Positions 7,092 through 13,302 of a DNA stretch of 13,302 bases are shown here, piece by piece (positions within the stretch are counted from its first letter, which is position 1; every line of letters begins with the position of its first letter). Where the stretch lies: positions 1 through 13,302 of the forward strand of contig JAFDFT010000181.1 in NCBI GenBank assembly GCA_019309685.1, in the 5' to 3' direction. A program made the position numbers and the translations under genes. The notes beneath the pieces were generated by a model, which was not told the DNA's origin, made no database searches, and was given only the letters and a program-made list of their open reading frames with translations. This DNA comes from Deltaproteobacteria bacterium (lineage in GTDB: Bacteria; Desulfobacterota; Desulfobacteria; Desulfobacterales; JAABPS01).

Positions 7092-7835
7092 TTATTTAAG
7101 TCGTATAATAGCCCTGTGTTCAATATGGGCAACTGGATCATTGTTTTTGTTAAAAACAGCAAGATCTAAAACAAGAAAATCGTTCCCCTTTTTCTGGTAT
7201 GAATCTATTACGTTACCCTTCATCCTGAATTGGCTGCCATGAAAAACAGGAGCGTAATTTGTCACATTGCTGGAAACATGGATCCAGGGGCCGACATTGA
7301 TATTTTTAATAACAATGAGATTTGCAAACTGCAAAATAACGGCTGGGTGAAGAATTGAATCCGGGTTTTGAAATATGGGTAATGTTTTTTGGATATTTTC
7401 AAAAAAGTAGGCTTCAGGATCATCATCGTCAAACTGTAAAGAAATATCGCCAAGTCTGGTTCCGGGTAAAATAGACTGGCATCTTGCAGGATAAAGGTTG
7501 TCTGGATGGGGCAGTGGATGATCAGGGTAATCTGCAGGTAAAAGAACGGGATTAGTATTTGAAAAACCGGCATTTCCAACAGCGCACAGGATATCCTTAG
7601 AGTTAATGACGTTAATTTCAAATGATAATGGATGTAAAGTGACTACCTGACAATGAATGTGTATTGTTTCTCCATGATATACGGGTTTAATAAATTTGGC
7701 GTTTATTGTACCATTTTTCAGCCAGTCTATTCCCAGCGTCATTGCTATCGGGTGCGCCATATACGCGTAGATGGCAATACCAGGCACAAGACCTTCAGAG
7801 AAACCGTAGGTTTGAGCCATTTCTAAGTTTTTCAT
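7092..7835 (-). CDS. Double-hotdog (MaoC-like) protein, N-terminus probably frameshifted
   Basis: A cytoplasmic protein resembling two-domain hotdog proteins of the MaoC dehydratase/thioesterase superfamily. The diagnostic block is AQTYGFSEGLVPGIAIYAYM (7-26), followed by FIKPVYHGETIHIHCQVV (about 49-66). A second hotdog half contains WIHVSSNVTNYAPVFHGSQF (about 186-205) and ends HIEHRAIIRLK. Catalytic identity is not clear: the Asp/His pair of hydratases is not evident, so this may be a non-catalytic or thioesterase-like relative. Family members normally carry 20-40 residues before the YGF block, whereas this frame starts only six residues before it and has no ribosome site. The missing part seems to lie in another frame just upstream (see the separate entry). 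The 125-base gap downstream and 154-base gap upstream make it a possible single-gene unit or the end of the operon from 9561. Confidence 0.7.
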   Translation of the reverse strand: MKNLEMAQTYGFSEGLVPGIAIYAYMAHPIAMTLGIDWLKNGTINAKFIKPVYHGETIHIHCQVVTLHPLSFEINVINSKDILCAVGNAGFSNTNPVLLPADYPDHPLPHPDNLYPARCQSILPGTRLGDISLQFDDDDPEAYFFENIQKTLPIFQNPDSILHPAVILQFANLIVIKNINVGPWIHVSSNVTNYAPVFHGSQFRMKGNVIDSYQKKGNDFLVLDLAVFNKNNDPVAHIEHRAIIRLK

Positions 7836-7910
7836 TGATAGAGAAATTCATAGTTTCACGGGCTTTAAAATAATATTTCGCCTTTGGGACCTGATATCTA
7901 TAATAATAAA
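7836..7910 (-). pseudogene. Probable out-of-frame N-terminal segment of the hotdog gene
   Basis: In the frame offset from the annotated start, the bases just upstream encode YYFKARETMNFSINE, which matches the expected first strand and turn of this family ('F-V-A-N ... I-...-A-YGF'). The frame then hits a stop inside the hotdog gene. Dropping one A from the five-A tract on the - strand at 7832-7828 would join it as SINENLEMAQTYGF. No ATG precedes this segment in frame except the one at 7851, so the upstream limit is uncertain. Confidence 0.4.
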
Positions 7911-7989
7911 TAATTCTAGCGGAAGAGGCGTAGTTTTTCCAGATGTTTTTTAAATTGTCAGAAAAAAGCGATAATGCATTGCATGTATA

Positions 7990-8646
7990 TTAGCATCTGA
8001 CAAGTGACGGTATATCTGTTGCGGTTTTTATCGTTGCCCGTGCGCCGCTTTTAATAAGTTCGTCAATAGAACGGAAACCCCATAAAACGCCAAACGGAAC
8101 CATTCCAGCCGCTGTCGCTGTTTTCATGTCAATCGGCGTATCACCGATAAAAAAAAATTCTTCAGGCAGTACTCCGAGAAGTCGTGAAATTTCTAAAGCT
8201 GCGGTTGGATCGGGTTTTTTAGGTACGGAATCTTTCTGGCCAAAGATTACTTCAAACTTCCAGTTTGAAAGAAATTTTTTGACACATTTTTCAGTGTCTT
8301 CCTGAGGTTTGTTCGAAAGAATGGCCATTTTAAGATCCAATTCTGAAAGTGCTTTAAGCATTTCCGGAATACCCTTATATGGTTTGGTATAGATATTCCA
8401 GTTCTGAGCGTAATCATCTAGAAACATTTGAAGAGAAGTATCGATTGTAACGACATCTCGGTTTTCAGCAGGTAGCGCGCGAGTCATGCATACTCTGGCG
8501 CCTTCTCCAACAAAATATCGGTAAGCGTCTACAAGATGGGTTGGAAATCCCATTTTCTTCAGTACGCGGTTGTATGAATTGGCAAGATCCTGGAGTGTAT
8601 CGAGCAATGTTCCGTCCAGGTCGAAAATGACCGCTTTAAAAGGCAT
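7990..8646 (-). CDS. HAD-family phosphatase, phosphoglycolate-phosphatase-like
   Basis: A 218-residue cytoplasmic HAD subfamily IA phosphatase with an alpha-helical cap inserted after motif I. Motif I is FDLDGTLLDT (8-17; nucleophile Asp9, acid/base Asp11), motif II ILSNK (109-113; Ser111), motif III KKPDP (143-147; Lys144) and motif IV GDTPIDM (168-174; Asp169 and Asp173). Length and motifs fit Gph-type phosphoglycolate phosphatases, but this subfamily also includes pyrophosphatases and nucleotidases, so the substrate is not assigned. The ATG at 8646 is one base after the stop of the upstream methyltransferase-like gene, which points to tight translational coupling. A 154-base gap separates it from the hotdog gene. 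Confidence 0.88.
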   Translation of the reverse strand: MPFKAVIFDLDGTLLDTLQDLANSYNRVLKKMGFPTHLVDAYRYFVGEGARVCMTRALPAENRDVVTIDTSLQMFLDDYAQNWNIYTKPYKGIPEMLKALSELDLKMAILSNKPQEDTEKCVKKFLSNWKFEVIFGQKDSVPKKPDPTAALEISRLLGVLPEEFFFIGDTPIDMKTATAAGMVPFGVLWGFRSIDELIKSGARATIKTATDIPSLVRC

Positions 8647-8647
8647 A

Positions 8648-9130
8648 CTACTTAAACATTTTCCAAAATTTAGGAAAACTCATATTTACGGAATTCATAT
8701 AATAAACAAAAGCGTTTCCAAATTTTTCTTGAAGATATTTTTCTTCTGCAGAGATGAGGATTCTAAACAGAAAATACATAAACAGGGGCAATGTGAAAAG
8801 AATATAAGACTTAAAAAACATTAAAAGTCCAGGGAACGTGTAAAAAATGGCTTGTCCGTATAGCGGATGCCGGCATATGGCATAAATGCCTTCGGTGACA
8901 AGGATTCCTTCTGAAAAACCCTTTACAACGGCTTTGACTGAAATAATCCAAATGGGAATACCAATACCCATCAAAACAATACCTGCCGCAACCAGCAACG
9001 TATAGGGAATTTTTTCAATTACAAAAAACGGGTAAAAAACAAAATGAACGATTAAGGCGCAAATAAAATAAAGAAGAGAAAAAAGCGCGAATTTGAGGCC
9101 AATACCCCAAATTGCCATTTGCTGTGTCAT
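8648..9130 (-). CDS. Isoprenylcysteine-carboxyl-methyltransferase-like membrane protein
   Basis: A 160-residue integral membrane protein with about four to five helices and the C-terminal signature of the ICMT/PEMT/NnrU group of S-adenosylmethionine-dependent membrane methyltransferases. The signature is LVTEGIYAICRHPLYGQAI (77-95, with the conserved RHP at 87-89), then EEKYLQEKFGNAFVYY (129-144). Bacterial members act on lipids or are uncharacterised, and the target here is unknown. I take the ATG at 9130 because AAGGAGG sits three bases upstream of it; a longer frame from 9178 would add 16 polar residues with no ribosome site. It is coupled to the HAD phosphatase gene (one-base gap). Confidence 0.85.
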   Translation of the reverse strand: MTQQMAIWGIGLKFALFSLLYFICALIVHFVFYPFFVIEKIPYTLLVAAGIVLMGIGIPIWIISVKAVVKGFSEGILVTEGIYAICRHPLYGQAIFYTFPGLLMFFKSYILFTLPLFMYFLFRILISAEEKYLQEKFGNAFVYYMNSVNMSFPKFWKMFK

Positions 9131-9133
9131 TAT

Positions 9134-9140
9134 CCTCCTT
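9134..9140 (-). promoter_or_regulatory. Strong ribosome binding site fixing the ICMT-like start
   Basis: AAGGAGG on the - strand, three bases before the ATG at 9130 (five bases counting from AAGGA). It is the strongest Shine-Dalgarno match in the window and supports the shorter protein. Confidence 0.7.
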
Positions 9141-9207
9141 TTCGAAAAAAGTTCAGGCTTTAATGATGAATCTAACATACATAGTAAATGATCAAAACAG
9201 CAATATC

Positions 9208-9561
9208 TTATTTAAGATATCCATCCTGTTTCAGCTTTTTTTTCGCATTCTGGTCAGCTTCATCGATTGTCGCATCGATTTCCTCATCTGAAAAACCTTC
9301 TTCCCTCAGGCAGGACTTAAATTTTCGAAACGCGAATACCTTTTGGCTGTGAGATACATCACCGCTTCTCGTTCCATAGTATGCGTTTTCATAATGCATT
9401 GCCAAATCGCTGCATGATGCGGGCATGGCAGGTAAGGCTTCTTCATAGGTGTATTCATCCTCTTCATCGTCAAAATCTTCATTACTAAGCGTTTTACTAT
9501 ATTGCTGAAAGACAAAATAACCAGTAACAAGTAAAAAAAAGATAATAATAACCTTTTTCAT
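9208..9561 (-). CDS. Small exported or membrane-anchored acidic protein of unknown function
   Basis: A 117-residue protein I do not recognise. It has a lysine-led hydrophobic segment (MKKVIIIFFLLVTGYFVFQ, 1-19) that can act as a signal anchor, then a strongly acidic linker NEDFDDEEDEYTYEEA (27-42). A small predicted helical domain follows with two cysteines (CSDLAMHYENAYYG, about 50-63, and FRKFKSCLREEG, about 78-89), which could form a disulphide outside the cytoplasm, and the end is DEEIDATIDEADQNAKKKL. Codon use looks like the neighbours and GGAGGAG lies eight bases before the ATG, so it is a real gene. It lies 77 bases before the methyltransferase-like gene and may head that operon after the long gap upstream. 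Confidence 0.8.
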   Translation of the reverse strand: MKKVIIIFFLLVTGYFVFQQYSKTLSNEDFDDEEDEYTYEEALPAMPASCSDLAMHYENAYYGTRSGDVSHSQKVFAFRKFKSCLREEGFSDEEIDATIDEADQNAKKKLKQDGYLK

Positions 9562-9950
9562 TTCAACACTCCTCCAATATTTAAGGTATACAGGGGCAAA
9601 ACAGCATTTACTTAAAGTGGATGCAAAACTCAGGCCATTTTTTAAAATTGTGCGTTACTTTATAGATTTATTTTATTATTAAATAGTTAAGAGTGTTGTT
9701 ATTTTTAAAGGCTATTACAATTTTTGTTTTTCCCTACAAAAATTTGTATTCAAGCCATATATCCTTTCACCCAATCCATTATTGGAAAAGGGGCTAAGAA
9801 TTGATAATTTTATATGTTCAAATACAAATTTGATCAGCCACAGCTATCTGATGAATCTTCAACTGGAATTACCTCAGGGGCAGCCATGATATATGCGGTT
9901 GTGTGGTTCGGAAATCCTATCAGGATGGTCAGTTTTTTTGGACACTATTT
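9562..9950. other. 389-base gap with AT-rich inverted repeat and a compositionally distinct patch
   Basis: Positions 9562-9830 are very AT-rich and presumably hold the promoter of the small acidic protein gene. An imperfect hairpin lies at 9719-9744 (arms AATTTTTGT and ACAAAAATT, 8-base loop), and the nearby TACAAAAATTTGTA (9735-9748) is itself symmetric, as an operator could be. From about 9835 to 9935 the sequence is clearly richer in G and C than its surroundings and runs into the end of the small membrane protein gene. I see no tRNA, CRISPR or recognisable insertion-sequence end. Confidence 0.5.
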
Positions 9951-9984
9951 TTATTTTGAAAGTTTCGAATCAGCAAAATTGTAA
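9814..9984 (+). CDS. Possible 56-residue small ORF, unsupported by homology
   Basis: A + strand frame from ATG at 9814 to TAA at 9982 encodes 56 residues with a mildly hydrophobic middle (AAMIYAVVWFGNPIRM). It overlaps the convergent membrane protein gene by 34 bases and has no good ribosome site. The same patch is also open on the - strand and ends EVIPVEDSSDSCG, so the open frames may only reflect its composition. I list it because it accounts for the odd patch in the gap. Confidence 0.2.
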   Translation: MFKYKFDQPQLSDESSTGITSGAAMIYAVVWFGNPIRMVSFFGHYFYFESFESAKL

Positions 9985-10208
9985 ACCCAGGCAAAAATAG
10001 CACCGCCGATAAGGCCATCTGTCAGTGCCCAGAAAAAGCCTATAATACTTCCTAGCGGGCTGATTGAAAAACCGCGATAAACACGTCCAATAATGGTAAC
10101 TTCCTGAGAAGCCCCGTCAAAAAGAATAATCCACCATGTCAAAAAAAAGAGCCCAAGTCCACATAAAAGGCCGCATGTAATCGAAAATGCTTTTACGTTA
10201 AATTTCAT
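9951..10208 (-). CDS. Small two-helix membrane protein (holin-like annotation family)
   Basis: An 85-residue integral membrane protein with two helices: about 8-29 (ITCGLLCGLGLFFLTWWIIL) and about 52-76 (PLGSIIGFFWALTDGLIGGAIFAWVYNF). The loop GASQEVTIIGRVYRGFSISP between them is typical of a family widespread in deltaproteobacteria that is often auto-labelled 'bacteriophage holin' because of distant similarity to phage two-helix proteins. No lysin, spanin or other phage gene is near, so a lysis role is not supported; it may be a housekeeping membrane protein. The ATG at 10208 has AGGAAA about nine bases upstream. It lies 92 bases downstream of the MarC-family gene. Confidence 0.82.
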   Translation of the reverse strand: MKFNVKAFSITCGLLCGLGLFFLTWWIILFDGASQEVTIIGRVYRGFSISPLGSIIGFFWALTDGLIGGAIFAWVYNFADSKLSK

Positions 10209-10300
10209 AGTAGTTTTCCTAATGTTAGGTTTTTTATTGAAAATTTAAAGTTCTAAAAGGGATTTTTTGACGATCAGATGTAAATATTATTTAGAGAAAT

Positions 10301-10900
10301 CTATCCGGCGATCTGCTTGATTCCATCCGCAATGAATTGAACCGACAAAGCAGCTAGAATAATCCCCAAAAGCCTTTTTAATATATCATCACCGGTTTTG
10401 CGAATAATGGCACGAAGATAATTTGAAAAGATAAACGCGATTAAGGTTAAGGTGAAAATAAGTAAAACCGCCAGGACCAGAGAAAATAGGTTTTCAAAAG
10501 TATGGGCTTCAGAAAAAAGCAAAATGGTTAAAGTCAGGCATCCGGGTCCGGCTATTAAAGGGATGGACATGGGATAAACCGAGATGTCATCTTTGGCATC
10601 CAGCGGATCTTCGGTGATTTCTTTTTTTACAATCATTCTAAAGGCGGTATAAAATAAAAGCAGACCACCGGAAACCTTGATCGCTTCAATAGTAATGCCT
10701 AGTTTTAACAAGATAGGTTCACCATAGAAGCCAAATAAAAAGATAATGGTTAAAGATATGACAATGGTGCGAAGGGCCATATGAATTACGCGCTTCTTTT
10801 CATAAGTTGACGTTAGGCTGTGAAAAATAAGTGCAGCGCCAATGGGATCTACAATAACAAAATAAGCGGCAAGAGCGTTGATTAATATTTCAATATTCAT
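10301..10900 (-). CDS. MarC-family integral membrane protein
   Basis: A 199-residue inner-membrane protein with six predicted helices and the usual length of the MarC/UPF0056 family. Hallmarks are FVIVDPIGAALIF in the first helix (14-26), FGFYGEPILLKLGI (about 56-69), KVSGGLLLFYTAFRM (about 75-89) and PMSIPLIAGPG (about 109-119). The family was once proposed to take part in multiple antibiotic resistance, but that was not borne out and the transported substrate, if any, is unknown. It lies 61 bases after the preceding membrane protein gene and 92 before the small two-helix gene. The start has only a weak ribosome site. Confidence 0.92.
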   Translation of the reverse strand: MNIEILINALAAYFVIVDPIGAALIFHSLTSTYEKKRVIHMALRTIVISLTIIFLFGFYGEPILLKLGITIEAIKVSGGLLLFYTAFRMIVKKEITEDPLDAKDDISVYPMSIPLIAGPGCLTLTILLFSEAHTFENLFSLVLAVLLIFTLTLIAFIFSNYLRAIIRKTGDDILKRLLGIILAALSVQFIADGIKQIAG

Positions 10901-10961
10901 AAGCTGTAATATATCGGTGCGTTATTTTAGGATCAGCACTTTTTTCGATAATGATCCCAAT

Positions 10962-11363
10962 TCATTTTGTCTTTAACTTTTTTTGAAAAATAATAACTCC
11001 ATGATAAATGAAGCATAAAAGAAAAACAATCTCTATGATCATGCTTAGGATAATAATATGAGGAATATACTCATTATATGCAGTGAGTTGAGGAGGCATA
11101 GATTTAATTGCGGATACCAGTCTTGGTATTGGAAGAACGATATCAATAACAAAATAAATCATGGCAAGGATTGCCAAATAGATAGCGGCCCAGTCTTTAT
11201 TCATCCAGACGAAAATGGCCCCAAATACCCAAAGCGCAACTTTCGAAAATATAATTGGATTTGGATTCGTACCAATCGTCGGGACGGCTTCAATGGCAAT
11301 AAAAATGACAGCAAGAAGGGCGATTGTTTTATTAGTAAAAATTCTGGTAAAGCGTTTACTCAT
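10962..11363 (-). CDS. Four-helix integral membrane protein of unknown function
   Basis: A 133-residue protein I do not recognise by family. It has four hydrophobic segments: about 14-28 (TIALLAVIFIAIEAV), 38-53 (IFSKVALWVFGAIFVW), 59-79 (AAIYLAILAMIYFVIDIVLP) and 103-125 (IIILSMIIEIVFLLCFIYHG), and basic ends (MSKRFTR, KKLKTK), so both termini are probably cytoplasmic. I chose the ATG at 11363 over a TTG three codons upstream at 11372; neither has a clear ribosome site. Two further membrane protein genes follow on the same strand with modest gaps, so the three may be co-transcribed. Confidence 0.75.
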   Translation of the reverse strand: MSKRFTRIFTNKTIALLAVIFIAIEAVPTIGTNPNPIIFSKVALWVFGAIFVWMNKDWAAIYLAILAMIYFVIDIVLPIPRLVSAIKSMPPQLTAYNEYIPHIIILSMIIEIVFLLCFIYHGVIIFQKKLKTK

Positions 11364-11509
11364 AAGCAGCAATGATCAAATGTATTAAAAAATTCGTTTA
11401 TTCGCAAAAGACAAGTGAATGTATTTTTATGGATTCTTCCGATAATTTTGGCTTTTTAGATAACCAGAAAGAAAAATGTACATAACGGTCATCACCCGTA
11501 TACACTGCC

Positions 11510-11635
11510 GTCGTCACCCGGCTTGACCGGGTGATCCAGAGTTACAGATAAAATTATTAAGTTTATACTTTAACAAACAAAAGGATGTATAGAATACGTT
11601 GGCATCTGGACACCCCGGATGAACCGGGGTATGAC
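11510..11635. repeat. 126-base palindromic element with paired hairpins (MITE/REP-doublet type)
   Basis: Two 30-base ends in inverted orientation (11510-11539 and 11606-11635) agree at 20 of 30 positions, both bounded by GTC and CCAG. Each end is itself a hairpin: TCACCCGG/CCGGGTGA around CTTGA on the left, and ACCCCGG/CCGGGGT around ATGAA on the right. The 66-base middle is AT-rich and non-coding. Elements with GTC-hairpin-CCAG ... CTGG-hairpin-GAC ends are common mobile or REP-like repeats in proteobacterial intergenic regions. A further partial copy of the left motif (GTCATCACCCG) occurs at about 11488-11498, suggesting nested or repeated insertion. Confidence 0.75.
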
Positions 11636-11655
11636 AAATGATGTTCACTTGTCAT
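11631..11655. repeat. Hairpin abutting the palindromic element
   Basis: ATGACAAATG and CACTTGTCAT pair at nine of ten positions around a five-base loop. The left arm shares its first five bases with the end of the 126-base element. It is followed by TGCGG-ATAA-CCGCA (about 11657-11670). Neither has a T-tract on the appropriate side for a terminator of the DUF1992 gene. Confidence 0.45.
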
Positions 11656-11684
11656 TTGCGGATAACCGCATAAAAAAATAAATA

Positions 11685-12110
11685 TCATTTAAATTTCTTA
11701 TTATATTCCATGTAAAAATTAAACTGCTGAGAGATGTCGGACAGTTCTTTCAATAATTTATTTTTCTTGTTTTCAGATTTGGTTTTACGTATCTTTTCCT
11801 TGATAACTTCGATTTCTTTTTTAAGCCTTACTTCTTCAGGAATATAGCCCGCGTTTTTTAATATTTGATATCCCAGGCGAAGATGTCCCGGCATACTATA
11901 ATACCTGCCTAAATCGATAGGTTTTCCCTTACCTCGAAGATTTTTAAATTCTCCATCTGCTATGGCTTTTTGAATCTTTGCTTCTACAAGGTCTTCGAAT
12001 TTATTCGAAGCTTGCTCTTTCTCTTCAGGTGAAAGCTTTTTATATTTAGTTCTCGCATTTTCTTTAGAAAGGGGTTTGTCTAACTTTATATTTTCTTTTT
12101 CATCTTTCAT
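11685..12110 (-). CDS. DUF1992 (DnaJC28-like) domain protein
   Basis: A 141-residue charged, helical soluble protein with the DUF1992/DnaJ-homologue-subfamily-C-member-28 conserved domain. The signature is VEAKIQKAIADGEFKNLRG (42-60) followed by KGKPIDLGRYY (61-71), LRLGYQILKNAGYIPEEV (77-94) and a lysine-rich coiled-coil C-terminus. It lacks a J domain, so it is not a co-chaperone in the usual sense; the function of bacterial members is not established. The N-terminal 30 residues are low-complexity and charged. It begins nine bases after the polyferredoxin stop with a weak ribosome site, so it is likely translated from the same message. Confidence 0.88.
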   Translation of the reverse strand: MKDEKENIKLDKPLSKENARTKYKKLSPEEKEQASNKFEDLVEAKIQKAIADGEFKNLRGKGKPIDLGRYYSMPGHLRLGYQILKNAGYIPEEVRLKKEIEVIKEKIRKTKSENKKNKLLKELSDISQQFNFYMEYNKKFK

Positions 12111-12119
12111 GCTAAAGCT

Positions 12120-13301
12120 TTAACTCGATATTCTATCTGCTTTTTCTTTTTTATCAAAATGTCCAGTAGGGGGATTGGTTCTTTTTCCAGTTGAAAACCG
12201 GATAGAATCTGTAGGGCAAACCTGCGTGCACGTGTAACATGAAAAACAATCGGGTATCGTTTTTTTGTCGCGTTTTAATATGGCTGCCATCACCGTGGAC
12301 GGACAGGAAGAAGCACACTTCTGACAGGCAATACAGGTTTCGTAATCAACACTAATTTTAACCCGGCTGATTTTTTCAACAAGCCATCCGGCAAGCCCGA
12401 AAGGACAAAATAGGTGACACCAGGGTCTATAGATAAACAGGCTTAGCAATAAAAGGGTGCCAACAAAACCAGTACCGATGATGCCTAAAAATGCAGGTTT
12501 ATAGATCTTGAAAGGGTCAACAGGGTCAATGATGTCAATGCCCCACAAAAAAGCAACAACGGTAAAGACACATAAAAACAAAAACCGCACCGTGTTGGTG
12601 AAGAAAAAGGGTAGTTTGATTTGTCGGCCGATAACAGATTTATATTTTGGCGTCTGATTTATACGGAATATTAAGTCTTGAAGAGTACCCGCCTGGCATC
12701 CCCAGGCGCAAATATATTTATTGGCTAGAAATACAATCAGCAAAAAAACCGCTAGCGCAATCATCCGAGGCGGGAAAATGGCTCCAGCATGCGCGTAAAG
12801 GTGAATGGCGTCTTTGACAGTACCCATTGGGCTGGGATCAGACCCCAATGCAACGCCGAAGACTAAAATGGAAATAAAAAGGATCCTTTTTCTTAAAGTC
12901 TGTGAAATTTCACGTTTTCGAAAAATGAGGAAAAGAGTAATTAAAAAAATAATCCAGACCCCGAATTTTAATGGGATTTTTATCCAGTTTTTGGTCGAAT
13001 GCTCAGCCGCCAAAGCCATATTTTTAACAATCAGGGATGAGATTTGTTCAGAAGATCCGTATTCCTTTAACTGTTTTTTAATATCTTCTTTTGTTTTAAG
13101 ATCAAAAACTTCTTTTAGCATAGGGTTCGCCAGATTATTGGCTTGACCAAATTCAGTAATAGTCATTTCTTCAGAGATAATTAATTCATCAAACTCAGGC
13201 AGTGTTTCGGGTTTGTCTTGCCATAATTGGTTAGAAATAATGGATAATCCGATAACAAGTACAATCAGCAAAATAAAGAAAATTAGGGTTTTAGTTGGTG
13301 A
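12120..13301 (-). CDS. Membrane-bound 4Fe-4S polyferredoxin (NapH/CcoG-like), 5' end outside window
   Basis: An inner-membrane electron-transfer protein with two transmembrane CxxxC-P/W loops and two soluble ferredoxin clusters. The frame stays open to the window edge, so the TTG at 13271 is not the start. Counting from that TTG: an N-terminal helix (1-14, continuing upstream), an extracytoplasmic helical segment (about 22-93) with EEMTITEFGQANNL, helices at about 104-117, 128-144, 169-185, 224-243 and 262-281, CAWGCQAG (188-195), WCHLFCPFG (284-292), and ferredoxin motifs CIACQKCASSCP (313-324) and CFSCYTCTQVCP (342-353). Each ferredoxin motif supplies four cysteines for a [4Fe-4S] cluster. 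Such proteins pass electrons between quinol and a redox enzyme; the partner is not visible here. The extracytoplasmic segment between the first two helices is not found in NapH. Confidence 0.88.
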   Translation of the reverse strand, partial: SPTKTLIFFILLIVLVIGLSIISNQLWQDKPETLPEFDELIISEEMTITEFGQANNLANPMLKEVFDLKTKEDIKKQLKEYGSSEQISSLIVKNMALAAEHSTKNWIKIPLKFGVWIIFLITLFLIFRKREISQTLRKRILFISILVFGVALGSDPSPMGTVKDAIHLYAHAGAIFPPRMIALAVFLLIVFLANKYICAWGCQAGTLQDLIFRINQTPKYKSVIGRQIKLPFFFTNTVRFLFLCVFTVVAFLWGIDIIDPVDPFKIYKPAFLGIIGTGFVGTLLLLSLFIYRPWCHLFCPFGLAGWLVEKISRVKISVDYETCIACQKCASSCPSTVMAAILKRDKKTIPDCFSCYTCTQVCPTDSIRFSTGKRTNPPTGHFDKKEKADRISS

Positions 13302-13302
13302 T

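Noticed and set aside
9951..10208. Prophage lysis gene (holin)
   Set aside because: No phage structural, lysin or integrase gene is near; the family is a common chromosomal membrane protein in related bacteria.
10218..10229. CCTAATGTTAGG palindrome as a ribosome-site-sequestering hairpin for the two-helix protein
   Set aside because: It overlaps the ribosome site, but the central loop is too small and the stem too weak to support regulation.
10901..10961. Intrinsic terminator formed by GGATCA/TGATCC
   Set aside because: Six-base stem with a loop of about 16 bases and no proper T-tract on the coding strand.
11058..11375. Plus-strand ORF opposite the four-helix membrane protein
   Set aside because: It is the antisense shadow of a gene with clear membrane-protein structure; its own product has no recognisable features.

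Overview
The window reads as a stretch of chromosome from a moderately AT-rich Gram-negative anaerobe, most likely a deltaproteobacterium of the Desulfobacterales type. That placement is inferred from gene content: a DUF3786 protein, a membrane-bound polyferredoxin, OmpA-type and lipoprotein envelope genes, and a small two-helix membrane protein of the kind often auto-labelled 'holin'. No rRNA or other taxonomic marker is present.

Layout. At the left edge the 3' part of an FGGY sugar kinase runs on the + strand and ends at 1171. Every other credible gene is on the - strand, so 1172-1336 is a convergent junction. That junction holds a degenerate heptanucleotide tandem repeat and a detached 3' end of tmRNA (ssrA) with no body attached, which looks like a scar of site-specific integration. 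From 6966 down to 1337 lies a compact probable operon: a discoidin/OmpA envelope protein, a phosphodiester-glycosidase-like lipoprotein, a secreted formylglycine-generating-enzyme-like protein, an unusual open frame for a membrane peptide without a start codon, a PlsB-like acyltransferase, a DUF3786 protein and a YfcE/MJ0936-type phosphoesterase. The first three are exported and the acyltransferase is membrane-associated, so a cell-envelope theme is likely for the upstream half.

From 9561 to 7092 are a small acidic exported protein, an isoprenylcysteine-methyltransferase-like membrane protein, a HAD phosphatase and a double-hotdog protein whose N-terminus looks frameshifted. A 389-base gap at 9562-9950 follows, with a compositionally distinct patch. 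From 11363 to 9951 are three integral membrane proteins (unknown four-helix, MarC family, small two-helix). From 13302 to 11685 a partial polyferredoxin is followed by a DUF1992 (DnaJC28-like) protein; the gap between this pair and the membrane genes contains a 126-base palindromic element of MITE/REP-doublet type.

I do not see a clearly new multi-gene system. The observations most worth checking are the orphan ssrA 3' end, the startless membrane ORF between the SUMF1-domain gene and the acyltransferase, the apparent frameshift in the hotdog gene, and the envelope cluster built around a SUMF1 protein lacking one catalytic cysteine.
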